Assembly (NCBI GenBank): GCA_021776435.1
Contig: JAJFFW010000114.1
Span: 1 to 39,238, forward strand
DNA from: Parvularculaceae bacterium
Lineage (GTDB): Bacteria > Pseudomonadota > Alphaproteobacteria > Caulobacterales > Parvularculaceae
Reading direction: 5' to 3'
DNA: 39,238 bases
The position numbers and the translations under genes are program-made. The first letter of the stretch is position 1; each line of letters opens with the position of its first letter. Under the pieces are notes generated by a model, which did no database searches, had not been told where the DNA came from, and saw only the letters and a program-made list of their open reading frames with translations. Positions 1 through 8,251 of the stretch are shown here, piece by piece.

Positions 1-34
1 TGAATCCTGAGCCGTCCCGGCCCACAATAACCCC

Positions 35-829
35 ATGGATGAAGCGCAAAGAGAACGCTATGCCCGCCATATCCTCTTGAGGGAAGTTGGCGGCCAGGGC
101 CAGCAGAAACTGCTCGCGAGCCGCGTGCTGGTTGTCGGCGCCGGCGGGCTCGGCGCGCCGCTGATCATCTATCTCGCCGCCGCCGGGGTCGGAACCATCG
201 GCGTCGCCGACGACGACGAAGTGGCGCTTTCGAACCTGCAACGTCAGATTATTCACCGCACGGAGGATATCGGCCGCGCCAAGACGGCGAGCGCCAAGGA
301 CGCCGCTGCGCGCCTCAACCCGGATGTCGAGATCGTCGAGCACAGGCTGAGGATCGATGCGTCAAACGCCGCCGCGATCATCGCCGGATATGACCTCGTC
401 GTCGAAGGGGTCGACAATTTCGAAACGCGCTTTGTGCTGAACCGCACCTGTATGCAGGCGGGCAAACCATTTGTGTCCGCCGCCATCGGACGATTTGAAG
501 GCCAGCTCGCGACCTTTAAACCCTATGAGCGGCCCGGCGTTCTGCCCTGCTATCGTTGCTTCGTACGCGAGGCGCCGCCGCGCGATACGCAAGTCAATTG
601 CGCCGAGGAAGGCGTCCTTGGCGCTGTCTCAGGGGTCATGGGGACGCTTGCGGCAATGGAAGTGCTGAAGGAAATTCTCTCGCTCGGCGACAGTCTCGCC
701 GGACATATTCTTCTTTATGACGGGTTACGCACAGCCCTTCGCAGTGTGAAACTGCCGGCCGATCCGCAATGCCCGGATTGCTCTGTGATTTATGCTACGG
801 ACAAGAACCCTCATGCAGATGCTTCGTAA
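35..829 (+). CDS. moeB: ThiF/MoeB-type adenylyltransferase
   Basis: This is an E1-like enzyme of the ThiF/MoeB/HesA family, 264 aa. It probably adenylates the C-terminal glycine of the small subunit of molybdopterin synthase (MoaD) in molybdenum cofactor synthesis. The nucleotide-binding loop GAGGLG is at residues 35-40, followed by the family's NLQRQ segment at 67-71. Two zinc-type cysteine pairs are visible, CYRC at 172-175 and CPDC at 246-249, and Cys189 sits in the loop that carries the family's conserved cysteine. There is no C-terminal rhodanese domain, so it resembles bacterial MoeB rather than MoeB-rhodanese fusions. No moa genes are adjacent, so ThiF (thiamine) remains an alternative. 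Its 3' end overlaps the next gene. The start ATG has no strong Shine-Dalgarno. Confidence 0.88.
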   Translation: MDEAQRERYARHILLREVGGQGQQKLLASRVLVVGAGGLGAPLIIYLAAAGVGTIGVADDDEVALSNLQRQIIHRTEDIGRAKTASAKDAAARLNPDVEIVEHRLRIDASNAAAIIAGYDLVVEGVDNFETRFVLNRTCMQAGKPFVSAAIGRFEGQLATFKPYERPGVLPCYRCFVREAPPRDTQVNCAEEGVLGAVSGVMGTLAAMEVLKEILSLGDSLAGHILLYDGLRTALRSVKLPADPQCPDCSVIYATDKNPHADAS

Positions 830-1436
830 CAGTCTCGTTGTCGTTATTATGTTAGCCGCCCTTTCGCTGGCCGCCTGCGCCTCTTTGATTGCACCGAGCG
901 TAAAAACTGGTCAAGCCGCACTGCGCGCTGGTGACTACGTTCTCGATCATGATCACGCCGCGCTGGTTTTCAAAATCGACCATATGGGATTTTCGCAATT
1001 TATCGGCCGGTTTGAGCGCTTTGAGGCGGCGCTTGACTTCGACGACGCGGACGCTGCATCCGCACGCCTTGAAGCGGCAATCGACATAACATCGCTCGAT
1101 ATCGCCAATGACAAATTCGCGGCAACGCTGATGGGGCCCAACTGGTTTCATGTCGATGCTTATCCAAAGGCGGTCTTTCGCTCGACCAATATCGAAATCA
1201 CCGGCGAGAATACCGGCCGGATCCTGGGCGAGCTCACCCTGCACGGCGTCACAAGACCGGTCAGACTGGACGTCACCTTTAATGGCGGCGCTCGTGACAT
1301 CTTACGCGGGGGATACGTTATCGGGTTTTCCGCAGTCGGATCATTTGACAGAAAGGACTTTGGAATCGACAGATTTTCTGGAGTGGTTGGAGATATGGTC
1401 AAAATTGAGATCGAAGCCGAGTTCCTGCGCCGCTAG
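813..1436 (+). CDS. YceI-family lipoprotein
   Basis: A 207 aa exported protein of the YceI family, a lipocalin-like beta-barrel that in known members binds isoprenoid-type lipids. An N-terminal hydrophobic stretch ends in the lipobox LAAC, so it is predicted to be a lipoprotein. The rest matches YceI: the segment around AALVFKIDHMGFS, the variant D-x-x-S-L-D repeat, and a C-terminal LTLHGVTRPV segment. The frame is open further upstream (792), but the ATG at 813 (or 819) puts the charged N-region directly before the hydrophobic core and limits the overlap with moeB to about 17 bp, so I chose 813. It is probably cotranscribed with moeB. The ligand is unknown. Confidence 0.87.
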   Translation: MQMLRNSLVVVIMLAALSLAACASLIAPSVKTGQAALRAGDYVLDHDHAALVFKIDHMGFSQFIGRFERFEAALDFDDADAASARLEAAIDITSLDIANDKFAATLMGPNWFHVDAYPKAVFRSTNIEITGENTGRILGELTLHGVTRPVRLDVTFNGGARDILRGGYVIGFSAVGSFDRKDFGIDRFSGVVGDMVKIEIEAEFLRR

Positions 1437-1441
1437 CTCAA

Positions 1442-1900
1442 TTAATCCAAGATCATCACAACGACGCTGCCATGGTCAACCGTGATCTTCACATCATCAA
1501 ATTTTGGACGCTGCAAGCGAGGCCGGAAACCGTTCGAAAATGCGACCGGCTCAGTAGGGCGTCCAAGTGCGCTACGGTTAAGCTTGCCGTCCTGATTCAC
1601 ATCTAAATAAACGATAAACGCATACGCGCCCGGCTCTAACGCACGCAATGGCAGAACCGCGACGCCGGCTTCGTCAAACCGCGACCAGTATCTCGCCGCC
1701 GCCCGTTCGAGAAAGCCGTCTTCCCGGTCATAAACAACGAGCCGCACCAAGCCGCCGGGCACGTCAAATTCCGACTGCACGGCCAGCACAACACTTTCAG
1801 GGTCGGCATATTTTGAGAAAACTTCAGGTAAGGCAGCGTTATCGGCGCTTACAGCCCCCGCGCCGAGCAGAAACAAAATGAATGCGAGCCCAAAACGCAC
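1442..1900 (-). CDS. DUF2141 exported protein
   Basis: A 152 aa secreted protein with a signal peptide (residues 1-19, cleavage after AVSA). It matches the DUF2141 family: a beta-sandwich-like core with VRLVVYDREDGFL, then AYAFIVYLDVNQDGKLN and EPVAFSNGFRP. The D-x-N-x-D-G-K-L segment resembles a calcium-binding loop, but no calcium role is established for the family as far as I know. It lies tail to tail with the YceI gene, only 5 bp apart, so the two transcripts converge without room for a separate terminator. Function unknown. Confidence 0.82.
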   Translation of the reverse strand: MRFGLAFILFLLGAGAVSADNAALPEVFSKYADPESVVLAVQSEFDVPGGLVRLVVYDREDGFLERAAARYWSRFDEAGVAVLPLRALEPGAYAFIVYLDVNQDGKLNRSALGRPTEPVAFSNGFRPRLQRPKFDDVKITVDHGSVVVMILD

Positions 1901-2021
1901 GGCCCGGTTCCCCTTACAAAAGACAGCAACAACAATGATTTACGGTCATGGTTCTAACATCATGATGGTTAAAAACGATTCAACTTAAATGTTACTGTGT
2001 GACAATATTCGTGACGCCCTG

Positions 2022-2639
2022 TCACACAGATGCAACGCCGCTCGTCATGTAACCCGCGAATTTAGGAGCCCCACGGGCATAATGAGCTTGTACTCGATCA
2101 ATCTCGAAACCGGCTTCACGAATGAGAGAGGCGGGATCGCGATTTAAATGGCAGCCTCCTGCGAGCTTGCCCCAGATTCCATTGAGCCGGTTTTGCCAGC
2201 GCTCAACGTCAGGGTCTGGGGCGCGACCGTGCTCGAGAAAAATCAGCCGTCCGCCAGGCTTCAATACGCGGCGCATGCCGATAAGAGCCGTTTTTACGTC
2301 TGGGATCGTACACAATGCGTATGTGACGAGAACCGTGTCTACTGACCTTGCCTCCAGTGGAATTTCTTCTCCGGGCAAATCGAGATACTCGACCGGGAAC
2401 GGCAACCTCTTCATCCGCGGCTCCGCACGTTTGCGCATTGCGGCCGAAGGCTCCAGAGCAAAGAGGTGTTCGATTTTCTCAACATCGTAAAAGGGCGCAT
2501 TGCGGCCGGACCCGAACCCGACCTCCAGGACGCGACCAGAGGCGACCGGAACTATCTTCGCACGCTCACGCCGTATCACCCTTTGACCGCAGGCAAAATC
2601 AACAAGGGCCGGCTCAACATGGTTCGCGTAAATACCCAT
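2022..2639 (-). CDS. class I SAM-dependent methyltransferase
   Basis: A 205 aa soluble methyltransferase. Motif I is VLEVGFGSGRN at residues 37-47, followed by an acidic residue after strand 2 (FALEPS) and the motif III-type segment VLKPGGRLIFLEHGRA in the second half. The overall look (FDxxA-like N-terminus, LEHGR) is close to the METTL7/UbiE-like group that includes phospholipid and small-molecule methyltransferases. The substrate cannot be read from sequence. It is monocistronic by position: DUF2141 is downstream on the same strand, separated by 121 bp, and the next gene upstream is 47 bp away on the same strand. Confidence 0.85.
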   Translation of the reverse strand: MGIYANHVEPALVDFACGQRVIRRERAKIVPVASGRVLEVGFGSGRNAPFYDVEKIEHLFALEPSAAMRKRAEPRMKRLPFPVEYLDLPGEEIPLEARSVDTVLVTYALCTIPDVKTALIGMRRVLKPGGRLIFLEHGRAPDPDVERWQNRLNGIWGKLAGGCHLNRDPASLIREAGFEIDRVQAHYARGAPKFAGYMTSGVASV

Positions 2640-2686
2640 TACAGTTTATTTCTTCATTGACTGGCGAGACCAACCTTATCTCGCAG

Positions 2687-3673
2687 TTACAAAATTCCTG
2701 AAATGACGCGGTCGGGCGGCTTATGGCCATCGGCGAACATCTTGATGTTGATGATCACACATTCGCCCATCTCAAGTCGACTTTCTACGGTTGCGGAAGC
2801 CATGTGCGGCAACAAAACCACATTTGGCGCCGCCATCAGTTTTGGGTTGGCGCTCGGCTCATTTTCGAAAACATCGAGACCAGCCCCCGCGAGGCGACCT
2901 GCCGCAATGAGGTCCGCAAGCGCATCTTCGTCAATAAGTTCACCGCGGGAAATATTCACGACATAAGCGTGCGGTTGAAGGAGCTCCAGTCTGCGACGTG
3001 ATAACAAATGATACGTTGCCGGGGTGTGCGGACAATTGACGGACACGATGTCAGTGTGCGCAAGCATCTGATCCAGGCTCTCCCAATAGGTCGCCTCAAG
3101 CTCTTCTTCCACATGCGGATTAATTGAGGCGCGGTTATGATAATGGATAGATAGCCCAAAAGCGCGAGCCCGGAGCGCCACCGCCTGCCCAACCCGCCCC
3201 AGCCCAATAATTCCGAGCTTTTTCCCGCGTACGCGACGACCAAGCATCCATGTCGGAGACCATCCCTGGAAGGCGCCCATTTCAAGCGCCCGCACCCCTT
3301 CGACGAGGCGGCGGGGCACGGCAAGAATAAGCGCCATCGCCATATCGGCGGCGTCCTCAGCGAGGACAGATGGCGTGTTGGTGACAATGATGTCTTTCGC
3401 CCTCGCTGCCGCCAGATCAATATGATCGACGCCAGCGCCGAAATTCGCCACCAGCTTCAACCGGTCACCTGCTTGGGCGAAAAATACGGCGTCCAACTGA
3501 TCGCCGAGCGTAGAAGCAAGAACATCCGCCTCACGGGCGCGCGCAATTAAAGCCCCCCGATCAAGAAGGACATCGTCAGGATTGAAGATGACATCGAACA
3601 AATCCGCCAATCGCGCTTCAACAGCGTCTGGCAACTTGCGCGTCACAGCAATCTTTAGGCGCTTTGCATTCAT
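2687..3673 (-). CDS. D-2-hydroxyacid dehydrogenase (glyoxylate/hydroxypyruvate reductase type)
   Basis: A 328 aa NAD(P)-dependent enzyme of the D-2-hydroxyacid dehydrogenase family. The Rossmann motif GLGRVG is at residues 157-162. The catalytic triad of the family is complete: Arg243 in NISRGELID, Glu272 in DVFENEP, and His290 in LLPHMASAT. The length suits glyoxylate/hydroxypyruvate reductases rather than long SerA enzymes, since no ACT domain is present. The frame extends to 3730, but the ATG at 3673 has a good GAAAGG ribosome binding site about 8 bases upstream and gives the canonical N-terminus, so 3673 is preferred. A CtrA-like box lies upstream, between this gene and the divergent SH3 gene. 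The exact substrate is inferred only at subfamily level. Confidence 0.9.
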   Translation of the reverse strand: MNAKRLKIAVTRKLPDAVEARLADLFDVIFNPDDVLLDRGALIARAREADVLASTLGDQLDAVFFAQAGDRLKLVANFGAGVDHIDLAAARAKDIIVTNTPSVLAEDAADMAMALILAVPRRLVEGVRALEMGAFQGWSPTWMLGRRVRGKKLGIIGLGRVGQAVALRARAFGLSIHYHNRASINPHVEEELEATYWESLDQMLAHTDIVSVNCPHTPATYHLLSRRRLELLQPHAYVVNISRGELIDEDALADLIAAGRLAGAGLDVFENEPSANPKLMAAPNVVLLPHMASATVESRLEMGECVIINIKMFADGHKPPDRVISGIL

Positions 3674-3722
3674 CAGAACCGACCTTTCGCTGACCTGAGA
3701 CCGGTTGGAATCGGAAGGGAAG

Positions 3723-3738
3723 TTAACCACACATTAAC
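3723..3738. promoter_or_regulatory. CtrA-type binding box
   Basis: The sequence TTAACCACACATTAAC is an exact match to the TTAA-N7-TTAA consensus bound by the cell-cycle regulator CtrA in alphaproteobacteria, including the trailing C. It lies in the 126 bp divergent region between the hydroxyacid dehydrogenase (start 3673) and the SH3-domain gene (start 3800). The motif match is direct; binding is inferred. Confidence 0.5.
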
Positions 3739-3799
3739 GCCTTATCGCCTTAATAGGGATTTGTTAATCTTCATTGGCCCTTAACTTCGAGTTTGAGAC

Positions 3800-4372
3800 A
3801 TGCGGTGCGGTCTCGTCCCACTTACTTGCGCTATGATCGCGATTATGACAGCGCCCGCTTTGCCTGCGCAATCTGGCGACGGGCAACAGCAATTCATGAC
3901 GGTAAAACCAGAAGAAAGGCTTGTAAGGACGGACACGCCATCCGGCTTCCCAGTGCCGCGCTTTGTCTCCCTGAAAGAGAAGAAAACATACTGTCGACGT
4001 GGTCCGGCGTTCGAACAGCCAATCCGTTTCACCTATCTGCGAAAAGCGCTGCCTCTGCTGGTTATTGCCGAAACAAGAGATCATTGGCGCAAAATCCGCG
4101 ATTCTGCAGGTGAGGAATGCTGGGTTCATAAGACCAAGCTCTCAGGCGAACGAACAGTTCTGATTTCCGAAGAAGGGCTGATACTGCGGGCTAAACCGTC
4201 TGAAGACGCTACGGCGCGTGCGCGCCTGGCATCTGGCGTCATTGCGCAACTAGAGGCTGTATCTGGAAACTGGCGGCGAATAGACGCAGGTGGCGGAATT
4301 CGCGGCTGGGCGAACGTCCAGGGGCTGTGGGGAACCGAGTTGTTCGCCACTGAAACAGCACCACGCGATTGA
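3800..4372 (+). CDS. exported SH3-domain protein
   Basis: A 190 aa protein with a signal peptide (hydrophobic core about residues 5-22, cleavage near ALPA). Two bacterial SH3-like repeats follow. The first covers about 40-110, with the pattern CRRGPAFEQPIRFTYLRKALPLLVI, W-R-K-I, and CWVHKTKLSG. The second covers about 115-180, with LILRAKPSEDATARARL, NWRRIDAGG and RGWANVQGLWG. Such proteins are usually periplasmic and often bind peptidoglycan, but the ligand here is unknown. It is divergent from the hydroxyacid dehydrogenase, with a CtrA-like box between them, which would fit envelope or cell-cycle regulation. No catalytic domain is present. Confidence 0.82.
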   Translation: MRCGLVPLTCAMIAIMTAPALPAQSGDGQQQFMTVKPEERLVRTDTPSGFPVPRFVSLKEKKTYCRRGPAFEQPIRFTYLRKALPLLVIAETRDHWRKIRDSAGEECWVHKTKLSGERTVLISEEGLILRAKPSEDATARARLASGVIAQLEAVSGNWRRIDAGGGIRGWANVQGLWGTELFATETAPRD

Positions 4373-4460
4373 CCCTGCGCGCAGGCCCGATTAACCAATC
4401 AAAAGGTCACAATTCAGCCATACAGCGTCTCATAATCATTTAAAGGCCACAGAACCGCTA

Positions 4461-4985
4461 ATGACACAAAAACCAACCTTCACCCGCGAAGAACTCTTGC
4501 AATGCGGTTATCATGGTCTTCGCGGCAACGGCTCCGCACAACTGCCTGTGCCTCCCATGTTGATGTTTGACCGCGTCACTCATATCTCAAGCGAAGGCGG
4601 TTCATTTGATAAGGGTAAAATCGTCGCCGAACTCGATATCCATCCAGATATCTGGTTCTTTGAGTGCCATTTTCCGGGAGACCCGGTGATGCCAGGCTGC
4701 CTCGGCCTCGACGCGCTTTGGCAACTGGTCGGATTTTACCTCACCTGGTTGGGTTTGCCGGGCAAGGGGCGCGCGCTCGGTGCGAAAGAGATAAAATTCT
4801 CCGGCATGGTGGTGCCCACCGCCAAGCTTGTACGGTATGAAATTGACATCCGGCGCGTCATGAAAGGGAAGCTAATTCTTGGAATTGCCAATGGCGCGAT
4901 GTTTGTTGACGAACGCAAAATATACGAAGCTAACGAACTTCGCGTAGGTCTATTTTCCGAAGCGCAGTTGAAGGTGGGCATCTGA
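4461..4985 (+). CDS. fabA: 3-hydroxydecanoyl-[ACP] dehydratase/isomerase
   Basis: A 174 aa FabA, the bifunctional dehydratase/isomerase that introduces the cis double bond at C10 in bacterial unsaturated fatty acid synthesis. The active-site region [23 protein letters not shown] is intact, with His70 and Asp84 at the same numbers as in the E. coli enzyme, and the length is close to the usual 172 aa. It is followed 56 bp later by fabB on the same strand, as in other bacteria that use the FabA-FabB route. No irr or fur-like gene precedes it here, unlike the rhizobial arrangement that I recall. Confidence is high. Confidence 0.97.
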   Translation: MTQKPTFTREELLQCGYHGLRGNGSAQLPVPPMLMFDRVTHISSEGGSFDKGKIVAELDIHPDIWFFECHFPGDPVMPGCLGLDALWQLVGFYLTWLGLPGKGRALGAKEIKFSGMVVPTAKLVRYEIDIRRVMKGKLILGIANGAMFVDERKIYEANELRVGLFSEAQLKVGI

Positions 4986-5041
4986 GTGCACAAATCAGAA
5001 CTGCTGTCGGGCGACGGCGGTAAAATAGAATGGATAGATGA

Positions 5042-6262
5042 ATGCGGCGAGTAGTGATTACGGGTCTTGGGATCGTATCTTCAATTGGAGAAAACACTCA
5101 GGAAGTCACCGATAGCCTGCGCGAGGGCCGGTCTGGCATCTCCCGCGCGGAAGAATTTGTTGAACACGGCTTCCGCAGTCAGGTTTTTGGTAGGCCATCC
5201 GTTGATGTTGAGCAGGTTCTGGACAGGCGCACGCGGCGGTTTATGGGCGAGGGCTCCGCGTGGAATTATATCGCAATGCAGGAAGCGATTGCTGATTCGG
5301 GCCTTGTTGAAGACGAAATCAGTCATCCGAGGACCGGCATCATTATGGGTTCCGGCGGTCCATCGACGCGCGCCATCGTAGAGGCGGCGGACAAAACACG
5401 AGCAAGCGGCAGCACAAAAAAGATCGGCCCCACCGCAGTCCCCAAAGCCATGTCATCGACAAATTCGGCGACATTGGCTGTGCCGTTTAAAATACTCGGT
5501 ATTAATTATTCAATTTCTTCAGCTTGCTCCACATCCCTGCATTGCATCGGCGCTGCTTGCGAACAGATTCAATGGGGCAAGCAGGATGTCATGTTCGCTG
5601 GGGGCGGAGAAGAACTCGACTGGACTCTTTCAAACCTCTTCGACGCGATGGGCGCCATGTCGAGCAACTTTAACGACACCCCATCAGTCGCGAGCAGAGC
5701 CTACGACAAAAACCGCGACGGCTTCGTGATCGCCGGTGGAGCGGGCGTCGTTGTTCTCGAAGAGTATGAGCGCGCCAAGGCTCGTGGTGCGCAAATCTAT
5801 GGTGAAATCGTTGGTTATTTCGCCAATTCGGACGGTTATGACATGGTGCAGCTCTCTGGCGAAGGCGCTGTGCGCTGCATGCGAGAAGCAATTGAAACCG
5901 TTCGTCAGCCTATTGATTATATCAATCCGCATGGCACTTCAACGCCGATTGGCGACCAGAAAGAAACGGACGCTATACGAGAAGTCTTTGGTTCCGAGAT
6001 TCCACCCTTTTCATCGACGAAATCACTGACAGGCCACTCGCTGGGCGCGGTCGGCGCCCAAGAACTGATCTATTGCCTATTGATGATGAAACACCGCTTC
6101 CTTGCCGCATCTGCACATATCGAGGAGATCGATCCGGCATTCGCTGATTTACCCATCATCCGTGAACGCATTGACAATGCAAAAATCGACTGCTTCCTCA
6201 CAAACAGCTTTGGCTTTGGCGGCACCAACGGCTCTCTCGTCGTTGCACGGCAAGAAGAGTAA
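5042..6262 (+). CDS. fabB: 3-oxoacyl-[ACP] synthase I
   Basis: A 406 aa beta-ketoacyl-ACP synthase I, partner of FabA in elongating cis-unsaturated acyl chains. The catalytic Cys162 is in [10 protein letters not shown], His297 in NPHGTSTP, Lys327 in STKSLTGH and His332 in [11 protein letters not shown]. The length equals that of E. coli FabB. The pairing with fabA upstream separates it from FabF. About 480 bp, containing a small membrane ORF, separate it from fabI. Start ATG at 5042 gives the standard [10 protein letters not shown]-terminus. Confidence 0.97.
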   Translation: MRRVVITGLGIVSSIGENTQEVTDSLREGRSGISRAEEFVEHGFRSQVFGRPSVDVEQVLDRRTRRFMGEGSAWNYIAMQEAIADSGLVEDEISHPRTGIIMGSGGPSTRAIVEAADKTRASGSTKKIGPTAVPKAMSSTNSATLAVPFKILGINYSISSACSTSLHCIGAACEQIQWGKQDVMFAGGGEELDWTLSNLFDAMGAMSSNFNDTPSVASRAYDKNRDGFVIAGGAGVVVLEEYERAKARGAQIYGEIVGYFANSDGYDMVQLSGEGAVRCMREAIETVRQPIDYINPHGTSTPIGDQKETDAIREVFGSEIPPFSSTKSLTGHSLGAVGAQELIYCLLMMKHRFLAASAHIEEIDPAFADLPIIRERIDNAKIDCFLTNSFGFGGTNGSLVVARQEE

Positions 6263-6512
6263 GACTGAAGGCAACCCATCGGACCAGCTTCTCGGCATGG
6301 GTGGAATTTTATTGATTTTGCAATCTGATGGTAAAAGTCACTGGAAGGCGATGGCTGAAGGCGCCTGGGCACTGGACTTCCCGATCACTGGGCTTGATGC
6401 TAAAGCGGGACAGAATTTTGATGTCTAATATCTGGACATCGTGGTTTCATCGCTGATAACCAACGACCAAATGAAAGCGTTTATTATCGGCGTTTAAGAA
6501 CCGTCTCAAAAC

Positions 6513-6713
6513 ATGAGTGACATGGCGTCAAGTAGTTTCATCTCGATCATCTTTGTAGGAGCCCTGGTGGCGACTGCCGGAACCTGGTGGTTCCACTATA
6601 TTTTAAAATCGAGCATCGCAAAAATGTCAAACACAAAGCGCTTGGGAATTTACGCGCTTATATGGGTTGCCTATTTTATACCCATGACCATTCTCGCCGA
6701 GCGCGCCACATAG
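6513..6713 (+). CDS. small two-helix membrane protein (hypothetical)
   Basis: A 66 aa ORF in the fabB-fabI gap. It has two hydrophobic segments (about residues 8-27 and 43-60) joined by a short basic loop, WWFHYILKSSIAKMSNTKR, so a helical hairpin in the inner membrane is likely. Same strand as the fab genes and 31 bp before fabI, so cotranscription is plausible. There is no strong Shine-Dalgarno; an in-frame ATG at 6522 is an alternative start. I do not recognise a family. The hydrophobic pattern with sensible loop charge supports a real gene more than a random ORF. Confidence 0.55.
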   Translation: MSDMASSSFISIIFVGALVATAGTWWFHYILKSSIAKMSNTKRLGIYALIWVAYFIPMTILAERAT

Positions 6714-6744
6714 CGCCCCAACACATCATAGAAAGAGCACGATC

Positions 6745-7566
6745 ATGAGTGATGAAATCGGTTTTCCAACGGGCGACCTGATGAAGGGAAAACGCGGCCT
6801 TATCATGGGCGTCGCGAACAAGAATTCCATTGCATGGCGTATTGCCGAGCAACTGCACGCGCAGGGTGCTGAGTTAGCCTTCACTTATGTTAATGAATCG
6901 ATGGAGCGGCGCGTGCGACCGCTTGCCGAAAGCGTCGGCGCCGAAATTATTATGCCATGCGACGTAACATCTGATGACTCCATGGACAGCGTCTTCAACG
7001 CCGTCGCTGAGAAGTGGAGCGAGATGGATTTTCTAGTGCATTCAATTGCGTTCACCGACAAAGTCGCTCTTGAAGGCTCTTTCGTCGAAAATACGACGCG
7101 AGAGAATTTCAAGATGACAATGGACATCTCGACATTCTCTTTTGTTGATGCGGCGAACCGCGCGGCAAAATTGATGCCGAATGGCGGATCAATGATCACG
7201 CTCACCTATCTGGGCTCCGAGCGCACCATCCCGAATTATAATGTGATGGGTGTCGCCAAGGCCGCACTCGAAGCATCTATGCGTTATATTGCACGCGACC
7301 TCGGCCCCAAGGGCATTCGCGTCAATGCGATTTCAGCAGGGCCAATCAAAACACTTGCGGCCGCCGGAATTTCTTCAGGTCGGCACATGTTCTCGTTCAA
7401 CCGAAAAGCAAGCCCTATGCGCGATGACACCGACCCAAAAGGTGTCGCGGGCGCGGCGCTGTATCTACTTTCCGGCCTCGGCGCCTCGTGCACAGGGGAA
7501 ACCCATCATGTCGATGGCGGTTTCCATATCGTCGGGATGCCTGATGAATCGGCGGTGATTGATTAG
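6745..7566 (+). CDS. fabI: enoyl-[ACP] reductase (NADH)
   Basis: A 273 aa FabI, the last enzyme of the fatty acid elongation cycle, a short-chain dehydrogenase fold. The cofactor region GLIMGVANKNSIAW and the substrate/catalytic block YLGSERTIPNYNVMGVAK are intact: Tyr155 and Tyr165 correspond to E. coli Tyr146 and Tyr156, and Lys172 to Lys163. It ends a fabA-fabB-fabI module, so all three genes of the unsaturated chain route sit together. Being a FabI-type enzyme, triclosan sensitivity would be expected from family knowledge. A GAAAGAGC ribosome binding site precedes the start. Confidence 0.96.
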   Translation: MSDEIGFPTGDLMKGKRGLIMGVANKNSIAWRIAEQLHAQGAELAFTYVNESMERRVRPLAESVGAEIIMPCDVTSDDSMDSVFNAVAEKWSEMDFLVHSIAFTDKVALEGSFVENTTRENFKMTMDISTFSFVDAANRAAKLMPNGGSMITLTYLGSERTIPNYNVMGVAKAALEASMRYIARDLGPKGIRVNAISAGPIKTLAAAGISSGRHMFSFNRKASPMRDDTDPKGVAGAALYLLSGLGASCTGETHHVDGGFHIVGMPDESAVID

Positions 7567-7576
7567 GCGGAAAGAT

Positions 7577-8017
7577 ATGTCGAGCGGGCATAATTCAGCG
7601 GAGTCGATTATTAGAGCGCTCGACCTGAAACCCCATCCGGAAGGCGGTTGGTACGCTGAAACCTGGCGCGCGAAAACCGTTGAAGGCGAGCGCCCCTCAG
7701 GTACGGCGATTTATTACCTTCTAAAGGAAGGAGAGCAATCGCGCTGGCATCGGATTGATGCAGCAGAGATATGGCACTTTTATGCGGGCGCACCGCTTCT
7801 GCTCACAATTAGTGAAGAACCGAACAAAGCATCGAACATCCACCTCGGCGCTGATATCGATGCTGGTGAGCGTCCCCAGATGATTGTCCCACCGAACGCC
7901 TGGCAGGCAGCGCGCGCTCTTGGTGAGTGGTCTCTGGTCGGATGCACCGTTTCACCTGGCTTTGACTTCGCACGGTTCGAAATGGCGCCACCCGGCTGGA
8001 CGCCAGGCGCGGGATAG
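7577..8017 (+). CDS. DUF985 cupin protein
   Basis: A 146 aa protein of the DUF985 / Cupin_5 family (Yml079w-like). Typical features are LKPHPEGGWYAETWR near the N-terminus, GTAIYYLLKEGEQSRWHRIDAAEIWHFYAG in the middle, and VPPNAWQAA followed by GCTVSPGFDF at the end. It is a single beta-barrel with putative ligand-binding histidines (HRI, WHFY). The function of the family is not settled. The frame also opens at 7559, overlapping fabI, but the ATG at 7577 has a GGCGGAAAG site just upstream, so it is preferred. It probably closes the fab transcript, though a functional link to fatty acids is not implied by sequence. Confidence 0.85.
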   Translation: MSSGHNSAESIIRALDLKPHPEGGWYAETWRAKTVEGERPSGTAIYYLLKEGEQSRWHRIDAAEIWHFYAGAPLLLTISEEPNKASNIHLGADIDAGERPQMIVPPNAWQAARALGEWSLVGCTVSPGFDFARFEMAPPGWTPGAG

Positions 8018-8043
8018 CACCAATCGTCGCTAATCCTGATCTG

Positions 8044-8220
8044 AGCGAGCCGCTCGCTTTCCTTCTCCCCACCGGGGAGAAGGTGGCCCGAAGGGCCGGA
8101 TGAGGGGGAAGAGAAGTTAGTGAAACTTTCTAACTCACCTTCCCCTCACCCGGAATTTGCTCCTTAATTGTCCGCTTTCGCGGATGGAGCAAATTCCGAC
8201 CTCTCCCCGAAGGGGAGAGG
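8044..8220. repeat. mosaic of intergenic palindromes
   Basis: Four inverted repeats sit in one 180 bp stretch. AGCGAG/CTCGCT is at 8044-8058. CCTTCTCCCC/GGGGAGAAGG is at about 8060-8083, followed by GGCCC-GAA-GGGCC. GGAATTTGCTCC is at 8153-8164 with its perfect complement at 8186-8197. CCTCTCCCC-GAA-GGGGAGAGG is at 8200-8220. This is the look of repeated extragenic palindromes in alphaproteobacteria. The first hairpin could also terminate the fab/cupin transcript. Nothing else is seen between 8018 and the broken gene at 8252. Confidence 0.75.
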
Positions 8221-8251
8221 TGAAGTTCCGTGTGCGCTGCATGAGACAGGG

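Noticed and set aside
2956-3420. 154-codon minus-strand ORF inside the hydroxyacid dehydrogenase gene
   Set aside because: It is an alternative frame of a gene with complete catalytic motifs.
6297-6428. 43-codon ORF after fabB
   Set aside because: It is the tail of a longer shadow frame of fabB and has no ribosome binding site or conserved look.
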